A DNA stretch of 64,000 nucleotides from Bradyrhizobium sp. Tv2a-2 (GTDB lineage: Bacteria; Pseudomonadota; Alphaproteobacteria; Rhizobiales; Xanthobacteraceae). Positions 23,240-31,729 of this stretch are shown piece by piece (the first letter of the stretch is position 1; every line of letters starts with the position of its first letter). The notes beneath the pieces were generated by a model that was not told the DNA's origin, ran no database searches, and saw only the letters and a list, made by a program, of their open reading frames with translations. Made by a program: the position numbers and the translations under genes. The stretch lies in contig NZ_AXAI01000008.1 of the NCBI RefSeq assembly GCF_000472425.1, positions 186,001-250,000 of the forward strand. Direction: 5' to 3'.

Positions 23240-25201
23240 ATGCCTCAGACCTTCCTTGACGGTCAGGAGAATCTCGCCGCGCTGACCGTGCCGGGCGAAT
23301 ACACCGACATCATTCTGCCTCAACCGCAAATCGTCGGCACGCCGACCAACATCGAGGGTCTCGTCGGCGTCGGCAGCTGGGGCATCGTGGGCGCTCAGAT
23401 CCCCGGCTCCACACCCAACGACGTGGCGCTTTCGGTGGGCCCGCCCGTCGTGCGCGCCTACGACCTCGCCTCCTACGTGGCGGCCTCGAGTCAGGTCGGC
23501 GGATCGATCGGATACATCATGATCCGCGTCTCCGACGGCACGGACACGGCCGCGAGCGCCACCCTCGGTGGCGTCCTGCTGACCGCCAAATGCACCGGCA
23601 TCCTTGGCAACCAGATCAGGGCATCGATCCAGAACGCGTCGCTCGCCAACTCCTACATGGGCGTAGTCTCGTTCCCTGGCAAGCAGCCCGAGCAGTTCAA
23701 CAATGTGCTCGGCCCCGTGCCAGCGAGTGCGACGGCGACCTTTACCGGTCAGCCGGCAGCAAACGACACTTTGACCATCGGCGGCACGGCCATCACTTTC
23801 GTGACCAGTGCGCCGACCGGAACGCAAGTGCAGATCGGCACATCCGTGCCCGTCACGCTGTCGAACCTGCTGAGCTTCTGCCTGTCGTCGCAGGACACCA
23901 ATCTGATCAAGTTCACCTATTCGGTCGCTGGCGGCTCCAACGCGCTGACGATCACGGCGAACCAGTTCGTCAATTCTGGCGCACAGTCCGGCGTTGGCGG
24001 CAACGCACTGACGCTGGCCAAGACATCGACCAACATCACAGTCTCTGGAGCGACGCTTTCGGGCGGTAGCGGCACCTGGCAGACCTTCTGGAATAACCTC
24101 GCCAACGTCATCAACTCGGGCAACTTCTACTCGCCGGGTCCGAGCTCTTGCGTGGTTGCGACCGCCCAGACCTCGACCTTGCCGCCGACATTGTCCTCGC
24201 CCGTGACGCTGACCGGCGGCACCGACGGCGCCTCCGGCGTGACTGATGCGACCCTGATTGGCCAGGATATCTCGCCCCGCAAGGGCATGTATATGCTGCG
24301 CTCTTCGGGCTGCGACAGCTTCACGCTGTGCGACCTTGTGACCTCGTCCTACTACTCCGCCATCGTGTCCTTCGGCCTGTCCGAGAACATGCTGCCGATC
24401 GTGGGCACGGTCTCCGGAGATACCATCTCGAACGCGACCGCGACCCGCATCAACTCCGGCGTCGACAGCCCCTGGCTGTGGCTGATCATGGGCGACTACC
24501 CGTCGTTCTATGACAACTACAATCAGGTCACGCGCGTCATCAACCCGGCTGCGTTTGGCATTGGCATCGCCGGCAACCTGTCGCCGCAGGAATCGCCGCT
24601 CAACAAGCAGCTGCTTGGTGTCACGGCCACCCAGCGCGTGAGCCTCGGTCAGCCCTATAGCATGACCGAGTTGTCGCTGATCAACACCGGCGGCATTGAC
24701 GCCATCCTCGGCCCGGCCCAGTCGCCAGGCGGGAACTACTTCTCGTTCGCCTCTGGTCGCAACGTCTCGTCCAACAATTCAGCGAACGGCGTCGAATACA
24801 CGCGCATGACCAACTGGCTCGCGCGCGCGGCGCAGTCGAAGGCGGCAGGCTCCTTCATCGGTCAGTTGCAGTCGATCCAGCCCAACGACCAGACGCGCGA
24901 AAACGCCAAGGCGCTGTTCGATGGTTTCTCGGCCCAGCTCGCAAGTCCGCAGGTTGGGCTCGGCATCGGCGGTCAGGGCATGATCGATGCTCCGTGGAAG
25001 GTGATCTGCGATTCCAGCAACAACCCGGCGCCCATGCAGGCCCGCGGTTACCTCTTCCTCTACTGGGAAGTCCGCTACCTGAACGTGGTCCGCTATTTCG
25101 TCGTCAAGTTCATGGGCGGCGGAAACGTCGTGGTGACCTCGTCGAGCACCTCGTTCAGCGATGCCGCCGCGCTGAACGCGCAGACAACCATCAGCAGCTA
25201 A
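23240..25201 (+). CDS. Tail sheath protein
   Basis: 653 residues. The N-terminus (TVPGEYTDIILPQP...EGLVGVGSWG) and the C-terminal half (SKAAGSFIGQLQSIQPNDQTR, then a final domain with YLFLYWEVRYLNVVRYFVV) have the pattern of contractile sheath proteins; about residues 155-290 look like an inserted surface domain. The sheath surrounds the tail tube and shortens on infection. The ATG at 23240 has GGAG seven bases upstream, right after the terminator T run. Confidence 0.9.
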   Translation: MPQTFLDGQENLAALTVPGEYTDIILPQPQIVGTPTNIEGLVGVGSWGIVGAQIPGSTPNDVALSVGPPVVRAYDLASYVAASSQVGGSIGYIMIRVSDGTDTAASATLGGVLLTAKCTGILGNQIRASIQNASLANSYMGVVSFPGKQPEQFNNVLGPVPASATATFTGQPAANDTLTIGGTAITFVTSAPTGTQVQIGTSVPVTLSNLLSFCLSSQDTNLIKFTYSVAGGSNALTITANQFVNSGAQSGVGGNALTLAKTSTNITVSGATLSGGSGTWQTFWNNLANVINSGNFYSPGPSSCVVATAQTSTLPPTLSSPVTLTGGTDGASGVTDATLIGQDISPRKGMYMLRSSGCDSFTLCDLVTSSYYSAIVSFGLSENMLPIVGTVSGDTISNATATRINSGVDSPWLWLIMGDYPSFYDNYNQVTRVINPAAFGIGIAGNLSPQESPLNKQLLGVTATQRVSLGQPYSMTELSLINTGGIDAILGPAQSPGGNYFSFASGRNVSSNNSANGVEYTRMTNWLARAAQSKAAGSFIGQLQSIQPNDQTRENAKALFDGFSAQLASPQVGLGIGGQGMIDAPWKVICDSSNNPAPMQARGYLFLYWEVRYLNVVRYFVVKFMGGGNVVVTSSSTSFSDAAALNAQTTISS

Positions 25202-25231
25202 CGCCGCTTCCGTCATCTCTAGCCCGATCTC

Positions 25232-25258
25232 AACCCGCCCTTCGAGGCGGGTTTTTTA
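25232..25258 (+). terminator. Rho-independent terminator between sheath and tube
   Basis: Stem ACCCGCC/GGCGGGT, loop CTTCGA, followed by TTTTT. The next ribosome site (GGAG) begins two bases later. Confidence 0.92.
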
Positions 25259-25270
25259 TTGGAGAGCCCA

Positions 25271-25708
25271 ATGCCCTTGAACGGGATGAACACTGGCGTC
25301 GACTACGCGCTGTCGTACTACGATGCGACCAGCGGGACGCTGATCGACCTTGGTGACGTGCAGGACGTCACCATCACGGCGATGAAGCACGACATCAAGA
25401 GCCAGCCCTACAACAACGTGCCGCGCTACGCCTTCGTTCCCGACGGCTACGACGTCAACTTCAACATCACTCGCACCGACTCGACGTTGGAAGATTTGAT
25501 GGTGACGCTGGCGCAGAACTTCCAGTCGGGCAAGGTGCAGTCGCCAGGCTACCTCAACCAGACCATCAGAAATCCGGATGGTTCGGTTTCGCGCTACCAG
25601 TACACCAACTTCGTGGTGTTCCTGACCGATCACGGCAACATCAGCCGTGACAAGACGACGACCCTGAAGCTCACCGGCCGCGCCAGCGACAAGGTCCAGC
25701 TCGCTTAA
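25271..25708 (+). CDS. Tail tube protein
   Basis: 145 residues, mostly beta strands, directly after the sheath gene, as tube genes are in myoviruses. Features such as GDVQDVTITAMKHDIKS and a C-terminal KTTTLKLTGRASDKVQL match the tube fold of beta strands with a long loop. Hexameric rings of it form the inner tail. ATG 25271 with GGAG eight bases upstream. Confidence 0.85.
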   Translation: MPLNGMNTGVDYALSYYDATSGTLIDLGDVQDVTITAMKHDIKSQPYNNVPRYAFVPDGYDVNFNITRTDSTLEDLMVTLAQNFQSGKVQSPGYLNQTIRNPDGSVSRYQYTNFVVFLTDHGNISRDKTTTLKLTGRASDKVQLA

Positions 25709-25725
25709 CGCATGATTCGCCAATG

Positions 25726-25755
25726 AGGCCCGTCCGCAAGGCGGGCCTTTTCTTT
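25726..25755 (+). terminator. Rho-independent terminator after the tube gene
   Basis: A 9-bp stem AGGCCCGTC/GGCGGGCCT (one G:U), loop CGCAA, followed by TTTTCTTT. Confidence 0.9.
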
Positions 25756-25798
25756 CCGCGTCATTTCATCCCCATCCCCAACCGATATGAGAACAGAC

Positions 25799-26191
25799 AT
25801 GCAGCTCACCGAAAGCGAAATCCGCCTGCAGCGCTACAAGCAGGTCGAGCGCGAGGCCGATGCCTGGGGCCGCGTCATCGGCGTCCGTCGCCTCAAGCCA
25901 TCCGAGCAGACCAAGGCTGCCAGCTTCACCGCTGACGTCACCGGCTATGACGAGGTGACCACCGAGCAAGGCCTCAAGCTTGCCATCCCCCATCGCACGC
26001 CCCTGATGGTGGTTGCATCGGTGTGCGAGATCGATGGCGCCCAGATCCCGTTCCCCAGGAGCCGCGCCGAGCTCGATGCGATGTACGATCGGCTTGATGA
26101 GGAGGGCCTCGCCGCCGCCAGCCGGGCGGTCGCGAAGCTGCAGGCCGATGCGCTCAGTGCCGGCGACGTCAAGGAAGAAGCAAAAAACTAG
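25799..26191 (+). CDS. Tail assembly chaperone, short (zero-frame) form
   Basis: 130 residues ending at TAG 26189-26191 directly behind a slippery A AAA AAC. The protein is helical in its second half and carries an acidic, disordered end. Position between tube and tape-measure genes is that of the lambda gpG-type chaperone, which binds the tape measure during tail assembly. Two in-frame ATGs (25787, 25799) are possible; 25799 is preferred because GAGAAC lies before it, but the choice is uncertain. Confidence 0.82.
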   Translation: MQLTESEIRLQRYKQVEREADAWGRVIGVRRLKPSEQTKAASFTADVTGYDEVTTEQGLKLAIPHRTPLMVVASVCEIDGAQIPFPRSRAELDAMYDRLDEEGLAAASRAVAKLQADALSAGDVKEEAKN

Positions 26192-26364
26192 CCGAGGACC
26201 CCATTTTTAGCTGGCAGTGCTTTGCCATCAAAAACGGGGTCCCGTTCGACGTCGCCCTTGCGATGCAGGAATATGAGTTGATCGCTTTCTGCATCACCTT
26301 CGCCCGTCTTGAGCACGGCAAGACATGGGACTGGGACAATATGAAGTTCATCGACCGAGGCTAA
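25799..26364 (+). CDS. Tail assembly chaperone, -1 frameshifted long form
   Basis: A -1 slip on A AAA AAC (26182-26188) carries ribosomes past the TAG into a frame open to TAA 26362-26364, giving about 188 residues (130 + 58). The added part (FSWQCFAIKNGVPFDVALAM... and KTWDWDNMKFIDRG) looks like a folded domain and has no start codon of its own near its beginning, so it is best explained as a gpGT-type fusion. Such long forms are needed in a low ratio to the short form for correct tail assembly. Confidence 0.85.
26182..26242 (+). promoter_or_regulatory. Programmed -1 frameshift signal
   Basis: Slippery heptamer A AAA AAC at 26182-26188 in the right phase, a 7-base spacer containing the zero-frame TAG, then a hairpin from 26196 to 26242: outer stem GGACCCC/GGGGTCC, one A-C mismatch, TTTTT/AAAAA, and an inner TGGCA/TGCCA. 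Heptamer, spacer length and stem together form a textbook -1 site. Confidence 0.92.
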
Positions 26365-26368
26365 CGCG

Positions 26369-27607
26369 ATGCAGATCGGCCTGATCACCATCGACGGTCG
26401 GGCAATCGGCATCATTTCGCTCGAGCACGGCACCCACGAGCGCCCCAATTACGTGCCGCCAGCACCATCTCTCCTTCATGACGCCTCGCTCATGACGGAA
26501 GAGGGGGTGGGTTCGGCCGGTCCGCGCCACGCGCCAGGCTACGGCTCACCCAGCCACGGCGGCGACCGTTACACCTCAAGGCAAGTCGACGGCGCGCCAT
26601 CGCCCGTCGTCGGCAACCGCGTCTACGGCCGCCTCGCGGATGCGCGCGACCGCGCGCGTGAAGAGCTCAAGGCCCATCCTGAGCTCAACGAAAAGGCCAT
26701 GCACATCTTTGCCGGCGAGAACCCGGACCCGGACGCCTCTACCGCGCTCTGGGAGGAGACCATCAACCGCATGGCGGTTCGTGGCACGACGCTGGATAAG
26801 GAACTGCGCAGGACGAATGAGGGTGGCTATTACGAGGGCTGGCGCGACGAGGTCTCGACCGCCACACGCAAGACCCTCGAAGCGAGCCGCGACCGCGCGC
26901 TCAACTACTCCAACGTCTCGAATTATGCGACCGACAACTCCTCCGGCGGCCTTGCCCGACGCGACCGAGAGAGCGGCAATTTCACCGAGAAGCAGGTCTA
27001 CAACGGCGAGCACTTCTTCGGGCCTGACAACCGCATCGCCGCCCATCAGCGCGCCTATAACGATCTCGTCAATGAGAGCGAGTCCATGGCGCGGGAGACG
27101 GGCGGCAGGGCGGTCAGCGCGCCATCGTCGACACCGACCAGCTCGATGACCGCACCCAACGGTCAAGCCCCTCAAGCCTTCATCTTCCATCACACCGGCG
27201 GCGGTGGCGGTCCGGAAGGCGTGCGCGACACGCTAGAAGGGCGCCACCTTGGCGTCGAGTACATCATGGATCGGGAAGGCAACATCGTTCCCGGCGGCGG
27301 CAACATGCGGTCGCACATGCTTCCGGGATGGGGCAAGGGCGAGGGACTCTCCAACAACAACACGGTTGGCATGGAGGTCATCGCCAGAGACAACAAGGAC
27401 GTCACGCCAGCCCAGGTCGCGGCCGCAAGGGCCTTCATCGCCAAGAACTACCCGAACACTCCGGTCTACGGCCATGGCGAGGTCAATCCGGGACACAAGG
27501 AAGCGGACGAGGGCGCTGCCATCGTCAACGCCATCCGATCTGACCGGGCCAGTCAGGCCGCGCAGGCCAAGCCGCCAGAGACTAAGCCGGACGACGGGAA
27601 GATCTGA
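26369..27607 (+). CDS. Virion-associated amidase (PGRP/Amidase_2 domain)
   Basis: 412 residues. A C-terminal N-acetylmuramoyl-L-alanine amidase domain runs from about 265 to 390: FIFHHTGG (zinc ligand at His274/275), GVEYIMDREGNIV, NNNTVGMEVIA and YGHGEVNPGHKEADEG (His376). The N-terminal 240 residues have no family I recognise; 85-190 look helical. It lies between the tail chaperones and the tape measure, so it is more likely a tail-carried peptidoglycan enzyme used at entry than the lysis enzyme. Start four bases after the frameshifted frame's stop. Confidence 0.82.
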   Translation: MQIGLITIDGRAIGIISLEHGTHERPNYVPPAPSLLHDASLMTEEGVGSAGPRHAPGYGSPSHGGDRYTSRQVDGAPSPVVGNRVYGRLADARDRAREELKAHPELNEKAMHIFAGENPDPDASTALWEETINRMAVRGTTLDKELRRTNEGGYYEGWRDEVSTATRKTLEASRDRALNYSNVSNYATDNSSGGLARRDRESGNFTEKQVYNGEHFFGPDNRIAAHQRAYNDLVNESESMARETGGRAVSAPSSTPTSSMTAPNGQAPQAFIFHHTGGGGGPEGVRDTLEGRHLGVEYIMDREGNIVPGGGNMRSHMLPGWGKGEGLSNNNTVGMEVIARDNKDVTPAQVAAARAFIAKNYPNTPVYGHGEVNPGHKEADEGAAIVNAIRSDRASQAAQAKPPETKPDDGKI

Positions 27608-28059
27608 TGACCAAGGAACTGAGCCTCTTGGGTGCGGTGGAATTGTTCTCCACCATGCAGCTCGAGATGGAGCACGAGAACCATGTGGCGCTGGAGCGCT
27701 GCGGCAAGCTCGTCACCAAAGAGGTCTACCGCGTCGTCGGAACGTATGATTATGGATGGAAGCCTCTGGCGCCGTCCACGCAGGATCAGCGCGAGAGTCT
27801 CGGCTTCGAGCCTGATGAGCCCCTCTTGCGTACGGGATCGATGCGGGACTCGGTCTGGTACAAGGCCGACCACCACGAATGTCAGATCGGCACCGACAAC
27901 CAGATCGCAGTCTGGCAGGAGCTTGGCACCTCCAAGATCCCGCCGCGGCCATTCCTTGAGGGGGCGCTGAAGGAAAAGACGCCGGAGGTCCTCGACATCA
28001 TCGGCCATCAGATCGTCGGAGCGCTGTCCGGCGAGGCGCGCGAGGTGGATGAGCTCTAG
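27607..28059 (+). CDS. Tail completion protein, HK97 gp10-like
   Basis: 150 residues. The C-terminal half has the GTSKIPPRPFLEGAL motif shared by HK97 gp10-type tail completion/morphogenesis proteins; the first half is helical. It begins on the last base of the amidase gene. This type of protein normally joins tail terminator and head; here it lies further down the tail operon. Confidence 0.75.
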   Translation: MTKELSLLGAVELFSTMQLEMEHENHVALERCGKLVTKEVYRVVGTYDYGWKPLAPSTQDQRESLGFEPDEPLLRTGSMRDSVWYKADHHECQIGTDNQIAVWQELGTSKIPPRPFLEGALKEKTPEVLDIIGHQIVGALSGEAREVDEL

Positions 28060-28688
28060 GAGCCGCCCTTCGCGATGAAAGCGATCACTAGCACGACGCT
28101 AAAAACCACGACGCCGATAACGCTGTAGGCCACAGCCGCGGCCGGATAGCGCAGGTACCACGGCAGGCCAGCCAGGATACCCCATCGCCGTCGCGCCTTC
28201 CTGGCGCCAACGTCTGCCGCGGGATCGGGCTGTCTGGCGAGCAAGAGAATATGCGGCACCATCTCGGGTGCCACCTGCTGGATCGGAAAGCCGAGCCGCT
28301 GGGCCGCCTCGTAGACGGCGCCGATGGCGATCGAAGCCGGGACCCGAAACCACTCGTCGCCGCCGTTCGGGATCTTCTGCTGCTCTAGCAGCGCGTGCGC
28401 GGCGCGCTCGATCCGCACGTAGGTCATCTCCGGCGCCACACCCACAAAGGCGAAGCTCAACTGCTCCGCCGATCCCGTCTGCAGCTGCGCGCGGCGCGCA
28501 ATCGGGTCGATGGCGGAGCCGATCTTATGCCGCCCGCTCTCGTCGGCCAGCACATAAACGAAACCTCCGGTCATCTGGCCGGAGGAGGAGACTTGGCTGG
28601 AGCTTGAGAGCTTTCGGAAGTCTTCCGGGCCGAAACTGATGCCCGGCCGAAGGCCCGCGATGCGCGGGCCACTAAAGAAAAATCGCAT
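28056..28688 (-). CDS. T5orf172/MUG113 GIY-YIG-like protein with membrane anchor
   Basis: 210 residues on the opposite strand to all surrounding late genes. Residues about 40-120 have the T5orf172/MUG113 pattern of the GIY-YIG nuclease superfamily: GGFVYVLADESGRHKIG, then RRAQLQTGSAEQL, an ERAAHALLEQ helix and EWFRVP. A C-terminal hydrophobic segment (about 180-205) would anchor it in the membrane. It overlaps the end of the gp10-like gene by four bases. An internal ATG at 28574 would give only the domain and anchor. Its inverted setting suggests an independently expressed accessory gene. Confidence 0.75.
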   Translation of the reverse strand: MRFFFSGPRIAGLRPGISFGPEDFRKLSSSSQVSSSGQMTGGFVYVLADESGRHKIGSAIDPIARRAQLQTGSAEQLSFAFVGVAPEMTYVRIERAAHALLEQQKIPNGGDEWFRVPASIAIGAVYEAAQRLGFPIQQVAPEMVPHILLLARQPDPAADVGARKARRRWGILAGLPWYLRYPAAAVAYSVIGVVVFSVVLVIAFIAKGGS

Positions 28689-28717
28689 CTTTTCAATGCC
28701 TTAAACGAGGTGGCGAC

Positions 28718-30547
28718 GTGGACGTCTACAAGATTGGCGTATCGATTGTACTCGCCAACGGCGTCTCGCCGGTCCTTGCGATCATAGGTCGAGACCTGCT
28801 CGGCCTCCATACCTCAGTCGACAAGATCAATAAGAATTTTGGGGGCTGGACGGCGGCTCTCGTCGGGGTCGGTGGCCTCCTTGGCGGCTCCATGATCCTT
28901 GGCGCCATGACCAAGCTCGCCGAGAAGGCGGGCGAGTTTCAGGATGCGATGATCAAGGTCTCGCAGCTGAACCCGAAGGTCGCTCAGGTGGTCCAGAGCG
29001 GCGAGCTGCGCAAGGAAGCCTTCGAGATCGGCGCCAGGTTTGGCATGAAGGCAGAAGACGTCGTCAATATCTACGGCGGCATCTTCGGCGCCATTCAGGA
29101 CGTCGGCGAATCGAAGGAGATCCTTCCCTACGCATCCGCCTATGCGCGGCTGATGGAGTCGCGTCACCCGGGAAGCCACCCGGAAGAAAGCATCAGGACG
29201 CTCATCAGGGCAGGCGAACTCTCGGGCCGCCTGTACGACGACAAGGGCAAGATCGACCCAGCCAAGGTCAAGGACTGGTTCGACATGGCGGCCATTGCCG
29301 AGGCTGCCACCCACGGCCAGGTCAATGCGCAGACCTTGTACGGCATGGCGCAGCAGGCCGGGCCCGGCTCGCTCCGCGGCCTCTCCCGAGAGGGCTACGA
29401 GCACATGATGATCCTCTCCCAGGAAATGGGAGGTCAGCGTGCCGGCACCGCGCTGTTGTCACTGCGTGGACAGATGACCGGCGCCATGCTCGCACGCAGC
29501 GCAGATGCGATGGCGCACTACGGTGTGCTTCGCGCCGGCGAGTACGAGATCGGCAAGGGCGATCATGTCCACATGACGCCGGAGGGGAGCAAGCGCCTGC
29601 TTGGCCTCCTCAACGACGATCCGGTGAAGTTCGTCGACATGATGGTCGAGCAGCTTGAAAAGAAGGGCATCACCAACAAAGACGACCAGATGCGCGCCAT
29701 CACCGAGATGATCGGCCGCCAGACATCTCAGCGGCTCGTCTCCGACATCGTCGCCCAGCGCCAGCAGATCGACCGGGAAACCCAAGGCCTCAACCAAGGC
29801 GCGACCGTCGAGCAGGGGTTGCATCAGTACGCCGACGAAAGCGTCAACTACAACCTGCACAACATGCATGCCGCATGGGACCGGCTGATGGTCGCCATCG
29901 GCGGCCCGCAGGGCGAGCACTTCATCTCCGTGCTCAAGGGCATCACGGGCGCCTTGGACTGGGCGACCAAGCTGAGCTCCGAGCACCCCCAGATGATCAA
30001 GCTGATCGGCGAGGCGCTGATCGGTGTTGCGGGTGGCCTGATCGCCATCGGCGCCGCCTCCCTTCTCGCCCTCTTCGGCACCGGCGGTGTGATCTTCGCC
30101 ATCGTTGCATCCGTCGGAGCCCTGGTCGCCGCGAACTGGGGCTATGTTGCCAACGGCTTCAGGGAGCTCGGCGACATCATCTGGAAGGACTGGACCGAGA
30201 AATTCCGCGCCATCACCAGTGGTCTTGCGGCGTTCTGGGACTTCATCGTCTCGATGTACGACAAGGTGAAGCTATTCGTTGCTCCACCACAGTCTCCATC
30301 GGATCAGAAGAGCGCCGACGACCTCGTCAACGGGTTGAAGAGCGGCATCCAGCTGCAGAGCTTCCATCCCGGCTCCGACGACCGGCGCCACGGAAATCTT
30401 ACGCTCTCGCTCAATATCGACGGGCGCACGCTCGCGCAGACGGTCAGCGACCAATTGCAAGCGCTCACCGAGTTCTCGATGGGCGGCCCGGCCGCGGACG
30501 GCATCGGCCGTTACTCCTCCGGCGACCACAATTTCGGAAGCGTCTAG
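28718..30547 (+). CDS. Tail tape measure protein
   Basis: 609 residues from a GTG. The N-terminus has hydrophobic Gly-rich segments (GVGGLLGGSMILGAM), the middle is long and helical, and around 440-480 there is another hydrophobic pair (GVAGGLIAIGAASLLALFGTG), all usual for tape measures that span the tail and enter the host membrane. The chaperones with frameshift upstream support this. Length would set a fairly short tail, by the usual 1.5 angstrom per residue rule. Confidence 0.85.
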   Translation: MDVYKIGVSIVLANGVSPVLAIIGRDLLGLHTSVDKINKNFGGWTAALVGVGGLLGGSMILGAMTKLAEKAGEFQDAMIKVSQLNPKVAQVVQSGELRKEAFEIGARFGMKAEDVVNIYGGIFGAIQDVGESKEILPYASAYARLMESRHPGSHPEESIRTLIRAGELSGRLYDDKGKIDPAKVKDWFDMAAIAEAATHGQVNAQTLYGMAQQAGPGSLRGLSREGYEHMMILSQEMGGQRAGTALLSLRGQMTGAMLARSADAMAHYGVLRAGEYEIGKGDHVHMTPEGSKRLLGLLNDDPVKFVDMMVEQLEKKGITNKDDQMRAITEMIGRQTSQRLVSDIVAQRQQIDRETQGLNQGATVEQGLHQYADESVNYNLHNMHAAWDRLMVAIGGPQGEHFISVLKGITGALDWATKLSSEHPQMIKLIGEALIGVAGGLIAIGAASLLALFGTGGVIFAIVASVGALVAANWGYVANGFRELGDIIWKDWTEKFRAITSGLAAFWDFIVSMYDKVKLFVAPPQSPSDQKSADDLVNGLKSGIQLQSFHPGSDDRRHGNLTLSLNIDGRTLAQTVSDQLQALTEFSMGGPAADGIGRYSSGDHNFGSV

Positions 30548-30550
30548 CCC

Positions 30551-31048
30551 ATGGCATTCGATATCCCTGCCGACGTCCTCTCTCTCGGAGGCTTCGTCTT
30601 CACGGACTATTCGCCGCCATCGGAGATGCCTGCCGGCGGCCGTCAGGCGATGGTCATTCACAAGCTGCCCGGCGGCGCCCGCGTCATTGATACGCTAGGG
30701 CCAGACGATGCCGACATCCAATGGAACGGCTTCTTCTACGGCTCCGACGCCTATCAGAACGCCCTGCAACTCGACGCCATGCGCGCGGACGGCCAGGTCC
30801 TGGCGCTAACCTGGGGTGGGCAGTACCGCTCGGTCATCATCAGCGACTTCAAATACTCCATTCGCCGCATGCCGGTATGGGTGATCTATTCGATCTCCTG
30901 CACCGTTGTGCAAAACCCGATGCAGGGCGACCTGTCTCAGTCAACATCGTCGGTCGATGATCTGGTCAGCTCCGACCTGTCGAGCGCCTTGGCCGCAACA
31001 AGCGACCAGGGCACCGCGATCGGCGGCGCCGGAGGGAGTGGGCTGTGA
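30551..31048 (+). CDS. Baseplate-associated tail protein
   Basis: 165 residues. The pattern GGRQAMVIHKLPGGARVIDTLG, then DIQWNGFFYG and AMRADGQVLALTWGGQY, is one I know from myovirus baseplate proteins lying just after the tape measure (a gpU-like or gp53-like role has been suggested). The C-terminal 35 residues are Ser/Ala/Gly-rich. The stop overlaps the next start. Confidence 0.7.
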   Translation: MAFDIPADVLSLGGFVFTDYSPPSEMPAGGRQAMVIHKLPGGARVIDTLGPDDADIQWNGFFYGSDAYQNALQLDAMRADGQVLALTWGGQYRSVIISDFKYSIRRMPVWVIYSISCTVVQNPMQGDLSQSTSSVDDLVSSDLSSALAATSDQGTAIGGAGGSGL

Positions 31049-31359
31049 GCATTCCATCCAACATCATCAACGAACTGACCTCGCTGCAGAAGCAGGTCGT
31101 TGCCGCCAAGCCGCTCCAGCAGGCGTCGCGCGCCACCATCGTGGCGCTCCAGCTCAACGCAGCGCAACTCGTTAGCGACATCGAGACCGCGCTCACTGCG
31201 CCAAACAATCTGCTCGACACATGGTCGGCATCGATCGATCCAGGCGCGATCGTTAGTGGCCTATTGTCGGTGGTCTCGACAGCGCAGGACCAGTCCACCC
31301 TGTCGTTCATGCGCGGTGTCACCGGCCGCGCCGCCTCGAATCTCAATCAGCTCACCTGA
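31045..31359 (+). CDS. Small helical tail protein
   Basis: 104 residues from a GTG overlapping the previous stop. Mostly helical, Ala/Leu/Ser-rich, no cysteine. It lies between two baseplate genes and is presumably structural. Family not identified. Confidence 0.6.
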   Translation: MSIPSNIINELTSLQKQVVAAKPLQQASRATIVALQLNAAQLVSDIETALTAPNNLLDTWSASIDPGAIVSGLLSVVSTAQDQSTLSFMRGVTGRAASNLNQLT

Positions 31360-31360
31360 C

Positions 31361-31717
31361 ATGGCAAACACCGCAGGCTACATCGCGGCGACCATTCCCG
31401 CGAAGAAAATCCGCGCGTCCGGAACAACCTTGTTCCACGTCGCCATGATGCAGACGGGCGACCCGCTGCAGTGGGTTGCCATCGCCGAGCTCAACGGCAT
31501 CTCCGATCCATGGATCGATGGCGAGATGGAGATCCTGATCCCTCCGGTATTCCCGAGTGGGCAGCAGGACGGAATCCTCGATGCGATCAGGCTGTCCAAC
31601 GCCGGCGTCGTCACTCCGCTCGCTCCAGCGCAGCAGGCGCCAGCATCGACAACGGCTTCGCCGGCGATGCTCTCGTTCGATCAGTCGCAAGACTCTCAAT
31701 ACCTGCCCCTCATCTAG
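31361..31717 (+). CDS. LysM-like baseplate protein (gpX-type)
   Basis: 118 residues. The N-terminal 70 residues have a LysM-like tail protein X pattern: TLFHVAMMQTGDPLQWVAIAELNGISDPWI, then ILIPP. The rest is low-complexity Ala/Pro/Thr/Ser. In P2-like phages gpX lies beside the hub protein; here the D-like hub gene follows. Confidence 0.72.
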   Translation: MANTAGYIAATIPAKKIRASGTTLFHVAMMQTGDPLQWVAIAELNGISDPWIDGEMEILIPPVFPSGQQDGILDAIRLSNAGVVTPLAPAQQAPASTTASPAMLSFDQSQDSQYLPLI

Positions 31718-31729
31718 AAAAAGCAGCGC

